From the NCBI RefSeq assembly GCF_009653635.1, contig NZ_PPFD01000002.1, forward strand, positions 310,001 to 374,000: a stretch of 64,000 nucleotides of DNA, given 5' to 3'. Below are positions 44,901-53,145 of the stretch, one piece after another (the first letter of the stretch is position 1; each line of letters starts with the position of its first letter). Under the pieces are notes generated by a model. The model made no database searches, was not told the origin of the DNA, and was given only the letters and a program-made list of their open reading frames with translations. A program made the translations under genes and the position numbers. The DNA is from Endozoicomonas sp. OPT23. Lineage in GTDB: Bacteria; Pseudomonadota; Gammaproteobacteria; Pseudomonadales; Endozoicomonadaceae.

Positions 44901-46944
44901 AGTTATAGAGTGGATGCTTTTGACTGATATGTTTATTCTGGATGACCAGAAGCTGACTGTTCTTTGGGTCAATACCGACAGGAGTAATGGATATTTTCTT
45001 AGTTAACCGGACATTTTCAAGAAATACCTGTAATTTTTCAGAGTAGTTAACCTTGCTGATGATAACAGCTTGCACCTCACCACTTTTATCAACAATGTTG
45101 TTTGTTGAATAGTTAATCCAGCTGGTTTCTTCTTCTGGTTGGCGAGAGTTGGTATCTTGCTGGTTACTTATCGGGTATTGCCAAAGATTAAGGCTGCCGG
45201 TCGTTCTCCGCAGATACTGTTCATAAATGCTTTCTATCTCTTCTGAAGGCTGACCAACAAGAACATTACCCTTGAGATCAGTAACAACGACTTCGTGCTT
45301 GGGAAACAGGTTGACATATCGGTTCCAGAAGCTGGTAAATTCAAATACATGTTTTTCATACAGTTCGAAATCTGTTGCCGTGGTTGACGCTATTTTTTTC
45401 GTTAGTGACTGAATTTCTTTTTTTCGGGAAATGTGTCTGATTAGCCCATTTCTGAGGTTAAAAACATCCATCATTTTCTGGTCAGCAGACGTTACGGATA
45501 GTTTTAGCTGTTGTTGAATGTCTGCTTTTTGGTACACAAGGGTGTGTTGAAGAACAAAATAGGAGATCGCACCACTCAACGTAATAATCAGTGCGATACT
45601 AAAGATAACCAGTTTTGAAAATCGGCGGGAGCCAAATGAAGCTGTAGACCCCATAAGGCCGGATGACATACTTTTAGCAATCAAAAGAAGAATTGTACTG
45701 ATGATAAAAAAGAGTGCCGCCAGAGTGAGGATAGTCGATGATATTGACTGTTCTTCCAGAGAAATAGCACGATTACTCTTCGATGGTTGAGTAATTTGAT
45801 ATTTGCTTTTAATTTGATTCTTTTCCCAGCTCGACATGCTCAATAGAAACTTATCGATGATGGACATCAGCGGCTGATGCTTATTTTGAATCAACCAATG
45901 AATATCTATAGATGGCAAAGTATCTCTGGTGATTTTTCGAATGTTTATCCCTCCTGATTTATTGATCAGGTAATCAATAATCAGGTCAGGTCCTGCCAAT
46001 CCCTCGATTTCACCGTTAAGGAGTGCGTTGATTCCAGCATTCATGCTGTCGTAAGTAATCAGTCGTAGAGATGGAAACTGCTCTTTGAGCATAGTAATTG
46101 TTACATGGCCACGAAAAACACCAACAGTTTTGTTTTTGAAGTTCGAGAAGTTTTTGATATCGGAGTTATTTGCTGCTGCATACAGTTCAACTTTCAAGCT
46201 ATGAGTTGGAGCACTGAACAAACCCAGCTGATTACGGCTATCGTCATAGAAAATACTGGGCAGGAGGTCTATTTCCCCTCGCTTAAATGCAGTCAACAGT
46301 TCGCTGAATGAACCATATACATAGTTGTAATCCACGTTGGTCTGTTTTTTAAGCTTTTGCAGATAATCTGCCATGATTCCATCAGGATTACCTTGTGTAC
46401 CTTTTCCAATTAAGGGAAGCCCTGTTGACAATACTCCTACGGAAATAACAGGGTGCTCTTTCAGCCATTTTTGCTCTTTGATTGATAAGGTCAAAGCTTG
46501 AGGGATCTGCTCATTTCTGCTCAAGTTGTCGTAATACAGCTCAAGGCGGGCAATAACTCGTCCCTGATGCACAATTGAACGCAGAATTTTAGGGTATTGA
46601 AGAACCGAGTCAGGAACGGGGGTGTCAAAGCTGCCTTGCTGGTACGGAGGGCGATAAAATGTCAGCAGGTTTTTTTGTGATTCTGTTTCTGTAATACGAA
46701 TGGATCTGATTCTGGTATTAGAGCTGGTAATAAATCTCAAAGCCTGTTGCAGGTTCTGAGTATCCAGATTGTAGACAAAGGTTGTACTGAGATTGGCAAT
46801 TTCGTTTGCCACTTCCATTTCATTAAACTGATGCTGAACAATGGTTGGAATGTTATCGCTTAAGGAGTGCGCTGTGGTAGAGAACAGTGAAACACTACTG
46901 ATAATAAAAAGGCTCGAAATAAGCCACAAAATCCTGTTGCGCAC
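41944..46944 (-). CDS. BvgS-like unorthodox hybrid sensor kinase
   Basis: 1666 residues. A signal-like N-terminus precedes a family-3 solute-binding domain (about 150-390), paired TMs (about 401-428 and 440-466), a second periplasmic region (about 470-725), a TM (about 728-755), and PAS (about 785-885). Then come HisKA with His near 940 (NMSHEIRTPMNSILGM), HATPase (about 1030-1150), two receivers (VVDDNPTAREICR with IIMDWKMPG, and LVEDNEVNQELA with LMDCQMPVLDGYEA) and an Hpt domain (AHTLKGVSANIG). This is a full phosphorelay in one chain, as in BvgS/EvgS. No transcription factor is adjacent on this strand; the nearby HD-GYP-type regulator is a candidate output. Confidence 0.93.
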   Translation of the reverse strand: MRNRILWLISSLFIISSVSLFSTTAHSLSDNIPTIVQHQFNEMEVANEIANLSTTFVYNLDTQNLQQALRFITSSNTRIRSIRITETESQKNLLTFYRPPYQQGSFDTPVPDSVLQYPKILRSIVHQGRVIARLELYYDNLSRNEQIPQALTLSIKEQKWLKEHPVISVGVLSTGLPLIGKGTQGNPDGIMADYLQKLKKQTNVDYNYVYGSFSELLTAFKRGEIDLLPSIFYDDSRNQLGLFSAPTHSLKVELYAAANNSDIKNFSNFKNKTVGVFRGHVTITMLKEQFPSLRLITYDSMNAGINALLNGEIEGLAGPDLIIDYLINKSGGINIRKITRDTLPSIDIHWLIQNKHQPLMSIIDKFLLSMSSWEKNQIKSKYQITQPSKSNRAISLEEQSISSTILTLAALFFIISTILLLIAKSMSSGLMGSTASFGSRRFSKLVIFSIALIITLSGAISYFVLQHTLVYQKADIQQQLKLSVTSADQKMMDVFNLRNGLIRHISRKKEIQSLTKKIASTTATDFELYEKHVFEFTSFWNRYVNLFPKHEVVVTDLKGNVLVGQPSEEIESIYEQYLRRTTGSLNLWQYPISNQQDTNSRQPEEETSWINYSTNNIVDKSGEVQAVIISKVNYSEKLQVFLENVRLTKKISITPVGIDPKNSQLLVIQNKHISQKHPLYNFYLNSSHNDSTQTSPLLSYSHDGKDFFVLALWNPTLGTGFIAEVNQSDILAGYNTVKYGLILVLVLVFAFVIPYILFMLNLGRQANKKLMDSNAELDEKVNERTQKLSDLEEQSRLILESIGQGLFRLNDEGCINFINPVALTLLGYRSDEIIGRSITSLGHSITEDDGYQDQVEHTIHQILNGNQVLTQLYGFFRAKNGNVLPIEFCCNPVYRHKRIIGWVIVFSDISDRLEMDKNLRKALDKAEQASKAKSDFLANMSHEIRTPMNSILGMSQLVLQTRLETKQRNYIEKVNRSAHSLLGIINDILDFSKIEAGKLSLEQTPFVLDSVLNDVRNIVSFNAEEKGLELLFDLPVNLPRLVGDPLRLSQILLNLGNNAVKFTDQGEILISIRVTEQSNSKIVLHFSVKDTGIGLSQKQIDKLFQSFTQADTSTTRKYGGTGLGLAISHRLVSMMNGTIWVESEQNLGANFQFSLTFNTRMNDEATNSLEYLNQERVLVVDDNPTAREICRNMLHQFGMVTTEAATGDEALRLILTAESSQNPYSLIIMDWKMPGLDGINAARLIFQQCRKEPPHCILMTAFGQDLANTSDEGSNIRAYLPKPLTASSLLNTISRVFGRSLPFNSQPLTGSNKTEDAINHLSGAEILLVEDNEVNQELAIDLLESNGMKVTVAENGLQALNALESKTFDGVLMDCQMPVLDGYEATRRIRKNLNWANLPVLAMTANAMAGDRAKALEAGMNDHIAKPINFEDMLTKMAFWIEPREHITINKGLNESSAVSNDEYPWQILASINTDTGLGICQDRTSLYIRLLGKFRQNQSSFCQEYLSAIEDGDLELAKRLAHTLKGVSANIGAHQLSQQAMNLEQVTGTDISEEACFYIINSLRQTIKKVAQEIDAFLQLTEQDEPEQQSDHNDTEHVDISGLYEQLKTLIENDDTEALDICGAMTSQLKHEDTNREALLKIRAALEEYDFELALERLNKSQWPL

Positions 46945-47319
46945 AGTTATGCCTAATCCTTTTATACTGCTAGGAGCTTCCCGGTACAGTCAGTCTTGCG
47001 ATGAATAGTTGGTAATGTTGAGAGTCTGAAAAATAGTTGCTGTGACGAAAACAACTGCTCGCAAGTAACTGATTGAATGGCCAAGGTGTCTATGTGTTAT
47101 TTGATGAATTCTGATCATATTGTCTATCTGTGGATAGGCTCAATAAGTGATTGACGTAAATAAGTTTATTAGAACCAAGGTTAAATTTATCGACGTCAGT
47201 TAATAAACGACGGTAGTTAAAAAATATTAAATAAATATAAAACTCTCTTATTGATTTAAGCCAACGATAAATTTTCCATCACAACATATGATTCGATCTT
47301 TGTCATATGCTGGTCGTTT
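46945..47319. other. Divergent intergenic region between two sensor kinases
   Basis: 375 AT-rich nt with no gene visible. It must contain promoters for both the BvgS-like kinase (minus) and the PAS kinase (plus). CATATGA (47285-47291) and TCATATG (47303-47309) form an inverted repeat 10 nt before the plus-strand start and could be an operator. No sigma-54 element was found. Confidence 0.4.
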
Positions 47320-49827
47320 ATGAACGCTGATACAACTGAAACACAGGGAAGGTTCAGGGAATGGGCAATATTTGTCGTTCCAGCTATTCTAGTCAGTGTT
47401 TTGGTGTGCTTTGCACACTATTGGTTAAGGGCTGATGCGGTCATTGAAAGCAAGCTTCAGAATGAGGCTATGACGCTGGATCTTGGTCAGCAAATTCTGG
47501 CGACGAATCTTGGCACTCTGGAATCCGATACCCGAATGCTGCTAGACCTGATTCTTCCCGCAGGACAGCAACAAATGAATCAGGCAATGACTGAACAACA
47601 ATTTGTTCGTTTTGCCCGCCATCGACAACAGTATTCCCAGATTCGATTTATTGATGCTAGTGGCCAGGAGCAGGTCAGGGTTGAAAATGATCTGGAGAGA
47701 GTTACTGCGATCGCTGGCAACAGGTTACAGAATAAATCTCAACGCTACTATGTCAGAGATATAGGCCAACTTGCTGCTGGCGAATTTTATATATCCCCTC
47801 TTGATCTCAACATAGAGTTTGGCCGAATCCAGATTCCTCATACACCCGTTATTAGAATAGGTATTCCGGTCTTTATTGGTAGTCAACGCAAGGGGAGTTT
47901 GCTGATTAACTATCGTGCACAGGGGCTTTTTGACAGTCTGAAGAGAGTCACCAGTGATTTTTCTAATCAGATAACCATGGTTAACGACACTGGTTTCTGG
48001 CAGTTACAGTCTGCAGGTACACAATCATGGCTTTACAGTGAGAAGCTTATAGGTGAGCTTCAGGCGCAGTGGGTTGATTTTTGGCCAATAGTTCGGGATT
48101 ACGTCAGCGGCCAGAATAAATTGGCAAAGGGATACCTGACCTGGAATACCTTTTATTTGCCTGAAAACTCCGAGCGTTCCTGGAAGCTGATTTCGACGTT
48201 GCCGGAAAGTCAGTTAAAGGCATTGAAACAGGAAGTTCTTAATAGGTGGGGACTTTACTACTTCCTTTTAATTGCTCTATTTGCAGTGACTTCCGGTTTT
48301 ATGGCCGGCAATCGTTATCGCTATCGTGTTCTTCAGGGCCAGGTACAATATGAACAGGGTTTCAGACAAATTCTTGAAAATATCCAGCTCTCAGCGATTA
48401 CTGTTGATAAGCAAGGGGTGATTTCTTTCGCAAATTCTCACTTTCTTCGCATGATAGGAGAGAGTAATGGTCAGTTTTTGGGGAGAAACTATCAGACTTT
48501 GATTGTAAATAAGGATCAAATGATAGTGACTGAGATGCTGGGTGATGTCTGGAGTGGACACCGTCTGGATAAAACCTGGAGTCTGAGTGTCAATACAGAG
48601 AAAGGTCCAAGGTTGTTGCGATGGACATTAACTGCCAGTAAAAACGGTGAGGGTAAAACCCAATCTATTACTCTGCTTGGGCGCGATATAACTGAACGGG
48701 AAGTTCAAAAGCAACAACTTCTTAAGCTCAGTCATGTGATTGAGCAAAGTCCCAGTATTGTCATGATCACTGATACTTCAGGGCTTATCGAATATGTTAA
48801 TCCGACATTTACTCTGATTACCGGTTATGAATTGAGTGAGGTTATTGGTCAGCGCCCATCTATTCTGAGTTCCGGTGAAACTTCCAGTGAAGATTATCAG
48901 GCTCTATGGAGTAAGGTTGGGACGGGTAAAATCTGGGAGGGGGAATTTCATAACCGTAAAAAATCCGGGGAGCTTTATTGGGAGTCTGCAGCTATATCCG
49001 CTGTTCGTGACGAATATGGAAAAAACCTTTTTTATGTCGCTGTGAAACAGGACATCACTGAGCAGAAACACCTGCAAAAGCAGATCAATCAACAGCAGAA
49101 AGAGAAAGTGCAGTACGAAAAACTGGCTGCTGTTGGGCGAATGGCCGCAATGATGGCCCATGATCTCAGGAATCCTCTGTCGTCAGTGAAAATTGCTTTA
49201 AAAATGCTGACTCGAAAGGCTTTTCAAGATGAACAGGCAGAAGAGCTGACAGAACTGGCACTGGAACAGGTCGATTATATGGATTGTCTGATGGAGGATA
49301 TTCTCAGTTACTCCAGACAGGGAAGGTTAAGTGCTGACTGGTTTGATCCGGCAGAAGTAGTTCGTTCTGCTGTCTTGGGTCTTGAAGGTGAGCGGGAAAT
49401 GCATGGTGTTGAATTACAGCTTGATGATAGTGCTCAACTGCCAACGATCTTTGCTGATCCTGTCAAAATCAGGCTGCTGCTGCAGAATTTGATACAGAAC
49501 GCTGTTCAGGCTGCAAGTGAGGAGAAAGCGGGCATCCCCAAGGTATCGATTAAGTCAAAGGTGATACTGGAAGAAAATGGACCTGAGCTACAGATTGAAA
49601 TTCTGAATAATGGCCAGAGCTTTGATCCTGAATTAAGTGAACAGGTATTTGAACCTTTTTTTACCACGAGAGCCAAGGGGACAGGCCTGGGGCTGGCTAT
49701 TGTCAGGCAAGTACTGGATAGCCATAACGGTTCTATCAGGATGGAGCCGCTGTTGTCGGGTGGAACAAAGGTTTGTGTGCAGTTACCACTGAATTACCCG
49801 CAGTCTGTAAAACTTCAGGCTGCATGA
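47320..49827 (+). CDS. PAS-domain sensor histidine kinase paired with an NtrC-type regulator
   Basis: 835 residues: TM1 (about 14-35), an extracytoplasmic sensor domain of Cache type (about 36-310), TM2 (about 312-332), and PAS1 (about 345-450, LENIQLSAITVDKQG). PAS2 follows (about 470-590, VIEQSPSIVMITDTSGLIEYVNPTF, with a PAC end), then HisKA with His 614 in MMAHDLRNPLSSVKIALKML, and HATPase (NLIQNAVQAA, GTGLGLAIVRQVL). It resembles the AtoS/NtrB-like kinases that pair with sigma-54 activators. The regulator gene starts 42 nt downstream. The stimulus is unknown; iodate or another electron acceptor is one hypothesis given the neighbours. Confidence 0.93.
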   Translation: MNADTTETQGRFREWAIFVVPAILVSVLVCFAHYWLRADAVIESKLQNEAMTLDLGQQILATNLGTLESDTRMLLDLILPAGQQQMNQAMTEQQFVRFARHRQQYSQIRFIDASGQEQVRVENDLERVTAIAGNRLQNKSQRYYVRDIGQLAAGEFYISPLDLNIEFGRIQIPHTPVIRIGIPVFIGSQRKGSLLINYRAQGLFDSLKRVTSDFSNQITMVNDTGFWQLQSAGTQSWLYSEKLIGELQAQWVDFWPIVRDYVSGQNKLAKGYLTWNTFYLPENSERSWKLISTLPESQLKALKQEVLNRWGLYYFLLIALFAVTSGFMAGNRYRYRVLQGQVQYEQGFRQILENIQLSAITVDKQGVISFANSHFLRMIGESNGQFLGRNYQTLIVNKDQMIVTEMLGDVWSGHRLDKTWSLSVNTEKGPRLLRWTLTASKNGEGKTQSITLLGRDITEREVQKQQLLKLSHVIEQSPSIVMITDTSGLIEYVNPTFTLITGYELSEVIGQRPSILSSGETSSEDYQALWSKVGTGKIWEGEFHNRKKSGELYWESAAISAVRDEYGKNLFYVAVKQDITEQKHLQKQINQQQKEKVQYEKLAAVGRMAAMMAHDLRNPLSSVKIALKMLTRKAFQDEQAEELTELALEQVDYMDCLMEDILSYSRQGRLSADWFDPAEVVRSAVLGLEGEREMHGVELQLDDSAQLPTIFADPVKIRLLLQNLIQNAVQAASEEKAGIPKVSIKSKVILEENGPELQIEILNNGQSFDPELSEQVFEPFFTTRAKGTGLGLAIVRQVLDSHNGSIRMEPLLSGGTKVCVQLPLNYPQSVKLQAA

Positions 49828-49869
49828 ATACAAAGATAAAAATAAGCAGGTAAAGGTTTAGAGAGTTAT

Positions 49870-51285
49870 ATGAGCAAAATATTGATTATTGATGATGACC
49901 TGGCCATATGCCGGACTCTTCAGCTTCATTTTCAATCGGAAGGATTCGAAGTTGAGCTTGCTCATAATGTTGATGATGGCATAGAGCGGGCAAACAGCTT
50001 TGAACCAAATATCATTATTCTTGATATTTGTATGCCGGGCCGCAGTGGTTTGGAGGGTATTGCTGAACTGAAAAAGATTTGCCCCAGTGTTCGTATCATT
50101 ATGATTACAGCATTTCACGACATGGAGAGCACTATTGCTGCCATGAAAGAAGGAGCTGACGAATACATTCATAAACCGGTTGATCTGGATGAGCTGGAAT
50201 CAGCAATCAAGAGTGCTCTAGCCTGTCAGAAAAGTGCTCAGAACGTAGGCCTCGAACTGCTGTCGTCAGCGAATCAGAAGGCAACTGGTCATGTAATGGT
50301 GGGTTCCAGTCGTGTGATGAGAGACGTGTACAAAACGATTGGTAGAGTTGCTGCATCACCAGCCAGTGTACTGATTACCGGAGAATCCGGGACAGGCAAA
50401 GAGCTGGTGGCCAGAGCTATTCATCAGGCCAGCAACCGGGCGAATGAGCCTTTTGTAGCGATCAACTGTGCCGCTCTCGTAGAAACGCTGCTGGAATCGG
50501 AAATGTTTGGTCATAGAAAAGGCGCATTTTCAGGAGCGGTTAATCACCAGGAAGGTAAATTTCAACTGGCTGGTAAAGGAACCTTGTTTCTGGATGAAGT
50601 GGGTGAACTGGGTCTTGATATTCAGGCTAAGTTGCTAAGGGTTTTACAGGAGCGTGAGTTTTACCCATTGGGAGCTGCGCAGCCTTTAAAGTCAAAGGCC
50701 CGAATTATATGTGCGACTAATCGAAATCTGGAAGAGATGATCAGTGCTCAAACATTTCGAGAAGATCTCTTTTATCGGTTGCAGGTGGTTACTCTGGAGC
50801 TGCCACCGCTAAGAGATCGACTGGATGATCTGGATGAACTGGTGCAGGCTTTACTGATGAGAGCGAATAGAGAGCTCGGGTGTTCCATAAATAAAGTATC
50901 TACTGAAGTGGTGAAGGCTCTTCATCAAAGCCAGTGGCCAGGTAATATTAGAGAACTTCAGAATACACTCACAAAGATGGTCGCGCTTTGTCAGGGGGAT
51001 ACCCTGACGCCAGAATTGCTGCCGGATCATTTGCAGAACTCTGCTTATGGTGATGGAACATTTGATTCAGGAAATCAGCATCCAGCTGAAGATGTATTTT
51101 CAGGACGGTCAGCCAGTAGCTACAGTATGGAAGATCTAAAGCGTGAACATGTCAGCAGAGTACTTGATGAGAATGGCTGGCACAGAGGTAAAGTATGCGA
51201 CATCCTCGGTATTTCCAGACCGAGGCTACAGAGAATGATTGTTCAGTATGAACTGGAGTCGCCAGTCAGAGTAGACGTCAGATGA
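49870..51285 (+). CDS. NtrC-family sigma-54-dependent response regulator
   Basis: 471 residues: receiver (1-120, Asp in IIILDICMPGRSG), AAA+ domain (about 145-380) with Walker A GESGTGKE, the sigma-54-contacting loop as GAFSGA (about 218-223, the Ser variant of GAFTGA), Walker B GTLFLDEVGEL, and a C-terminal Fis-type helix-turn-helix (about 425-465, VLDENGWHRGKVCDILGISRPRLQRMI). It opens sigma-54 promoters when phosphorylated by the upstream kinase. A near-consensus sigma-54 promoter for a cytochrome c lies about 400 nt away, and another precedes the idr-like operon; both are plausible targets. Confidence 0.95.
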   Translation: MSKILIIDDDLAICRTLQLHFQSEGFEVELAHNVDDGIERANSFEPNIIILDICMPGRSGLEGIAELKKICPSVRIIMITAFHDMESTIAAMKEGADEYIHKPVDLDELESAIKSALACQKSAQNVGLELLSSANQKATGHVMVGSSRVMRDVYKTIGRVAASPASVLITGESGTGKELVARAIHQASNRANEPFVAINCAALVETLLESEMFGHRKGAFSGAVNHQEGKFQLAGKGTLFLDEVGELGLDIQAKLLRVLQEREFYPLGAAQPLKSKARIICATNRNLEEMISAQTFREDLFYRLQVVTLELPPLRDRLDDLDELVQALLMRANRELGCSINKVSTEVVKALHQSQWPGNIRELQNTLTKMVALCQGDTLTPELLPDHLQNSAYGDGTFDSGNQHPAEDVFSGRSASSYSMEDLKREHVSRVLDENGWHRGKVCDILGISRPRLQRMIVQYELESPVRVDVR

Positions 51286-51313
51286 CAGAAAACAGACTCA
51301 GCTGTTTTCTGTC
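51284..51313 (+). terminator. Hairpin after the NtrC-type gene
   Basis: GACAGAAAACAG (51284-51295) and CTGTTTTCTGTC (51302-51313) make a perfect 12-bp stem with a 6-nt loop directly at the stop codon. The trailing sequence is only moderately T-rich. It lies between convergent genes. Confidence 0.65.
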
Positions 51314-51357
51314 TCTCAGCTATTACAAAGCATTCTGCTATTGCAAAGAGTCAGCTG

Positions 51358-51666
51358 TTATAAAGAGTTGTAATAGGCTGCCAGATTGGAAATATCAGCC
51401 TCAGACAGCATAGCTGCCTGAGGCTGCATAATCATGGCCTGCGGGCTGGTGCGTTGCTTGTTTTTGTATGCCTTCAGGGCTTTTTCAAGGTAGTCGGCTT
51501 TCTGGCCAGCCAGACTTGGGTAACCTGGCAGCATGGAAATACCGTTACCACCGTGACAGGCAGCACAAACACCAGATTTGGCCTTACCAGCGGCAGCATC
51601 ACCTGCAGCAAAAGCTCCCCCGGAAATGGCTAAAAGTCCCATCAGTAAGACAGCTGATTTTTTCAT
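51358..51666 (-). CDS. Periplasmic class I c-type cytochrome
   Basis: 102 residues: signal peptide ([20 protein letters not shown]), one haem site C34-AAC-H38 ([12 protein letters not shown]), then [22 protein letters not shown] and a C-terminal [13 protein letters not shown] helix. It resembles short cytochrome c5/c553 electron shuttles. The ATG at 51666 is preferred over 51678: GGGA sits about 7 nt upstream, and the start then follows the predicted sigma-54 transcription start by 29 nt. Convergent with the NtrC-type gene. It is a candidate electron carrier for the IdrAB-like enzyme. Confidence 0.9.
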   Translation of the reverse strand: MKKSAVLLMGLLAISGGAFAAGDAAAGKAKSGVCAACHGGNGISMLPGYPSLAGQKADYLEKALKAYKNKQRTSPQAMIMQPQAAMLSEADISNLAAYYNSL

Positions 51667-51705
51667 GTTATGTCCCAAATTTATAATTGGCTTGCAGGTG
51701 AATAA

Positions 51706-51722
51706 TGCTAGCTCCGTGCCAA
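51706..51722 (-). promoter_or_regulatory. Near-consensus sigma-54 promoter of the cytochrome c gene
   Basis: Read on the minus strand: TTGGCACGGAGCTAGCA. The -24 box TTGGCACG is perfect and the -12 box has GC at the exact spacing; the only departure from TTGGCACG-N4-TTGCA is TAGCA for TTGCA. The predicted start is about 51695, leaving a 29-nt leader to ATG 51666. Confidence 0.8.
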
Positions 51723-51790
51723 TATTACAAGTATCTAATATATTCGGTAATTACAGGCTTGAATCGCGGTATCAGTGTGTTTTAGGTACG

Positions 51791-51821
51791 CCATTAATTG
51801 AACGAAACGTTCAATTAATGG
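51791..51821. promoter_or_regulatory. Perfect 14-bp palindrome, candidate enhancer
   Basis: CCATTAATTGAACG (51791-51804) and CGTTCAATTAATGG (51808-51821) are perfect inverted repeats separated by AAA. It lies about 96-126 nt upstream of the predicted cytochrome start, ideal for a dimeric NtrC-type activator. Its core resembles 33984-34000 upstream of the idr-like operon. It also lies downstream of a minus-strand gene (51837), but there is no T tract. Confidence 0.6.
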
Positions 51822-51836
51822 CTGAGGAGATGATGT

Positions 51837-52247
51837 TCAGTTACTGTTTTCAGCTAATTCCCAACGCCATTTAACGAGTGGGATTTTTCGCAGTATTGGA
51901 ATCAGTGCAATATAAATAACGACACCGGAAAGATCCGCGACAACATCCAGTAGTGAGAAAAAACGATATCCTGAGAACCACTGCAACATTTCAATCAGCA
52001 AACCGTAACCAGCCAGAGTCAATATTTTGGGAAACTGAAACGAACTCTTAGGAAAGCTGCAATCCAGTAGAAAAGCCAAAGTAAAGAAAGCCGTGAGGTG
52101 TTGTATTTTATCGCTTATCTTCGGTAATGGAGCCTGGTCTATGGGTAAGAGTGCAAGAATAGTTATGGTGATCAGAGCCAGTCCGAGCCCAAACCGCGAA
52201 AGGTTAAAATAGTGTTTTAAAATGCGTCGTTTAATTAACGTTTCCAA
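51837..52247 (-). CDS. VanZ-like membrane protein
   Basis: 136 residues with four predicted membrane helices and the VanZ-like pattern: [30 protein letters not shown], then [36 protein letters not shown]. Function of such small VanZ-like proteins is unknown; the name comes from a teicoplanin-resistance protein, and no resistance role is implied. The start overlaps the rluE end by 13 nt, so it is co-transcribed with rluE. Confidence 0.85.
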   Translation of the reverse strand: METLIKRRILKHYFNLSRFGLGLALITITILALLPIDQAPLPKISDKIQHLTAFFTLAFLLDCSFPKSSFQFPKILTLAGYGLLIEMLQWFSGYRFFSLLDVVADLSGVVIYIALIPILRKIPLVKWRWELAENSN

Positions 52248-52933
52248 AATGTGCGCTTACCTGCTGTTGGTTTTTTCCCTGTCAGTTTTCCTGATTTTCT
52301 TACCGGTTGTGAGAGTAGCTGCTTCATTGACTCGGGAACAGGCACTTCCTGCCAGTCTCCGGAATGAATTCCGTCCAGTCTCCAGTCACCGATGCTGTAA
52401 CGAATAAGTCTAAGCGTTGGAAAGCCAACCGCTGCCGTCATTCTTCTCACTTGTCGGTTTCGCCCTTCTTTAATGGTCAGCGAAATCCAGCTGTCAGGAA
52501 TACTTTTCCGTTCCCGCACTGGTGGGGTTCTTGTCCACACATCAGGTGAGTCGATCAATTCGGCATTAGCTGGCAAGGTAATACCATCGTTCAGCATTAC
52601 ACCTTTACGAAGATTTTCCAGAGCCGCATCATCAGGAATACCTTCCACCTGAACCCAGTAGGTTTTAGCCATTTTATGCAATGGCGAGCTGACCTGGTGC
52701 TGGATTTTTCCATTGTTCGTCAGTAATAACAGGCCTTCACTGTCACGATCCAGTCGTCCAGCGGGGTAAACACCGGGAACAGGAACGTAGTCCTTTAATG
52801 TTTCTCTTCCCTCAGTATCAGTGAACTGAGTGAGTACGCCATAAGGTTTATTGACCAGTATGAGCCTGGCTGGTTCTGTGGTTTTACTACTCTTGGTTAC
52901 TGCAGATGAGCGGTGATGAGGTCGACCTGACAT
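52235..52933 (-). CDS. rluE: 23S rRNA pseudouridine synthase (RluE-like)
   Basis: 232 residues of the RsuA/RluE family, which isomerise uridine in rRNA. The signature [17 protein letters not shown] carries the catalytic Asp, preceded by [14 protein letters not shown] and followed by [31 protein letters not shown]. It lacks the N-terminal S4 domain of RsuA/RluB, as RluE does. N- and C-terminal tails are basic. Confidence 0.92.
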   Translation of the reverse strand: MSGRPHHRSSAVTKSSKTTEPARLILVNKPYGVLTQFTDTEGRETLKDYVPVPGVYPAGRLDRDSEGLLLLTNNGKIQHQVSSPLHKMAKTYWVQVEGIPDDAALENLRKGVMLNDGITLPANAELIDSPDVWTRTPPVRERKSIPDSWISLTIKEGRNRQVRRMTAAVGFPTLRLIRYSIGDWRLDGIHSGDWQEVPVPESMKQLLSQPVRKSGKLTGKKPTAGKRTFWKR

Positions 52934-53145
52934 CGTAGTGTGATCTCTTACTTAATGAAGTGAATTATAAATTGCTGCCAGCAGAACGAAAGACCTGAAC
53001 TAAACTCATAAACGTAGTTCTAATTCATCGGGTTCTTTTTAAGACTCCTGATGTCAATCAGGGCTTAAAATTTATCATTCAATAATGCCAGGGCGGCTTT
53101 CGGAATAGTGATTTTTCCAATTATCTGATTGAAAGGGGGCTACTT

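Noticed and set aside
51321-51368. Short direct repeats TATTACAAAG / TATTGCAAAG / TTATAAAG near the end of the cytochrome gene
   Set aside because: Only two or three imperfect copies of an AT-rich 10-mer; too weak to be called iterons or a CRISPR-like array.
51837-52247. Glycopeptide resistance gene (VanZ)
   Set aside because: Only the generic VanZ-like membrane fold is shared; no other van genes are present and the context is rRNA modification.
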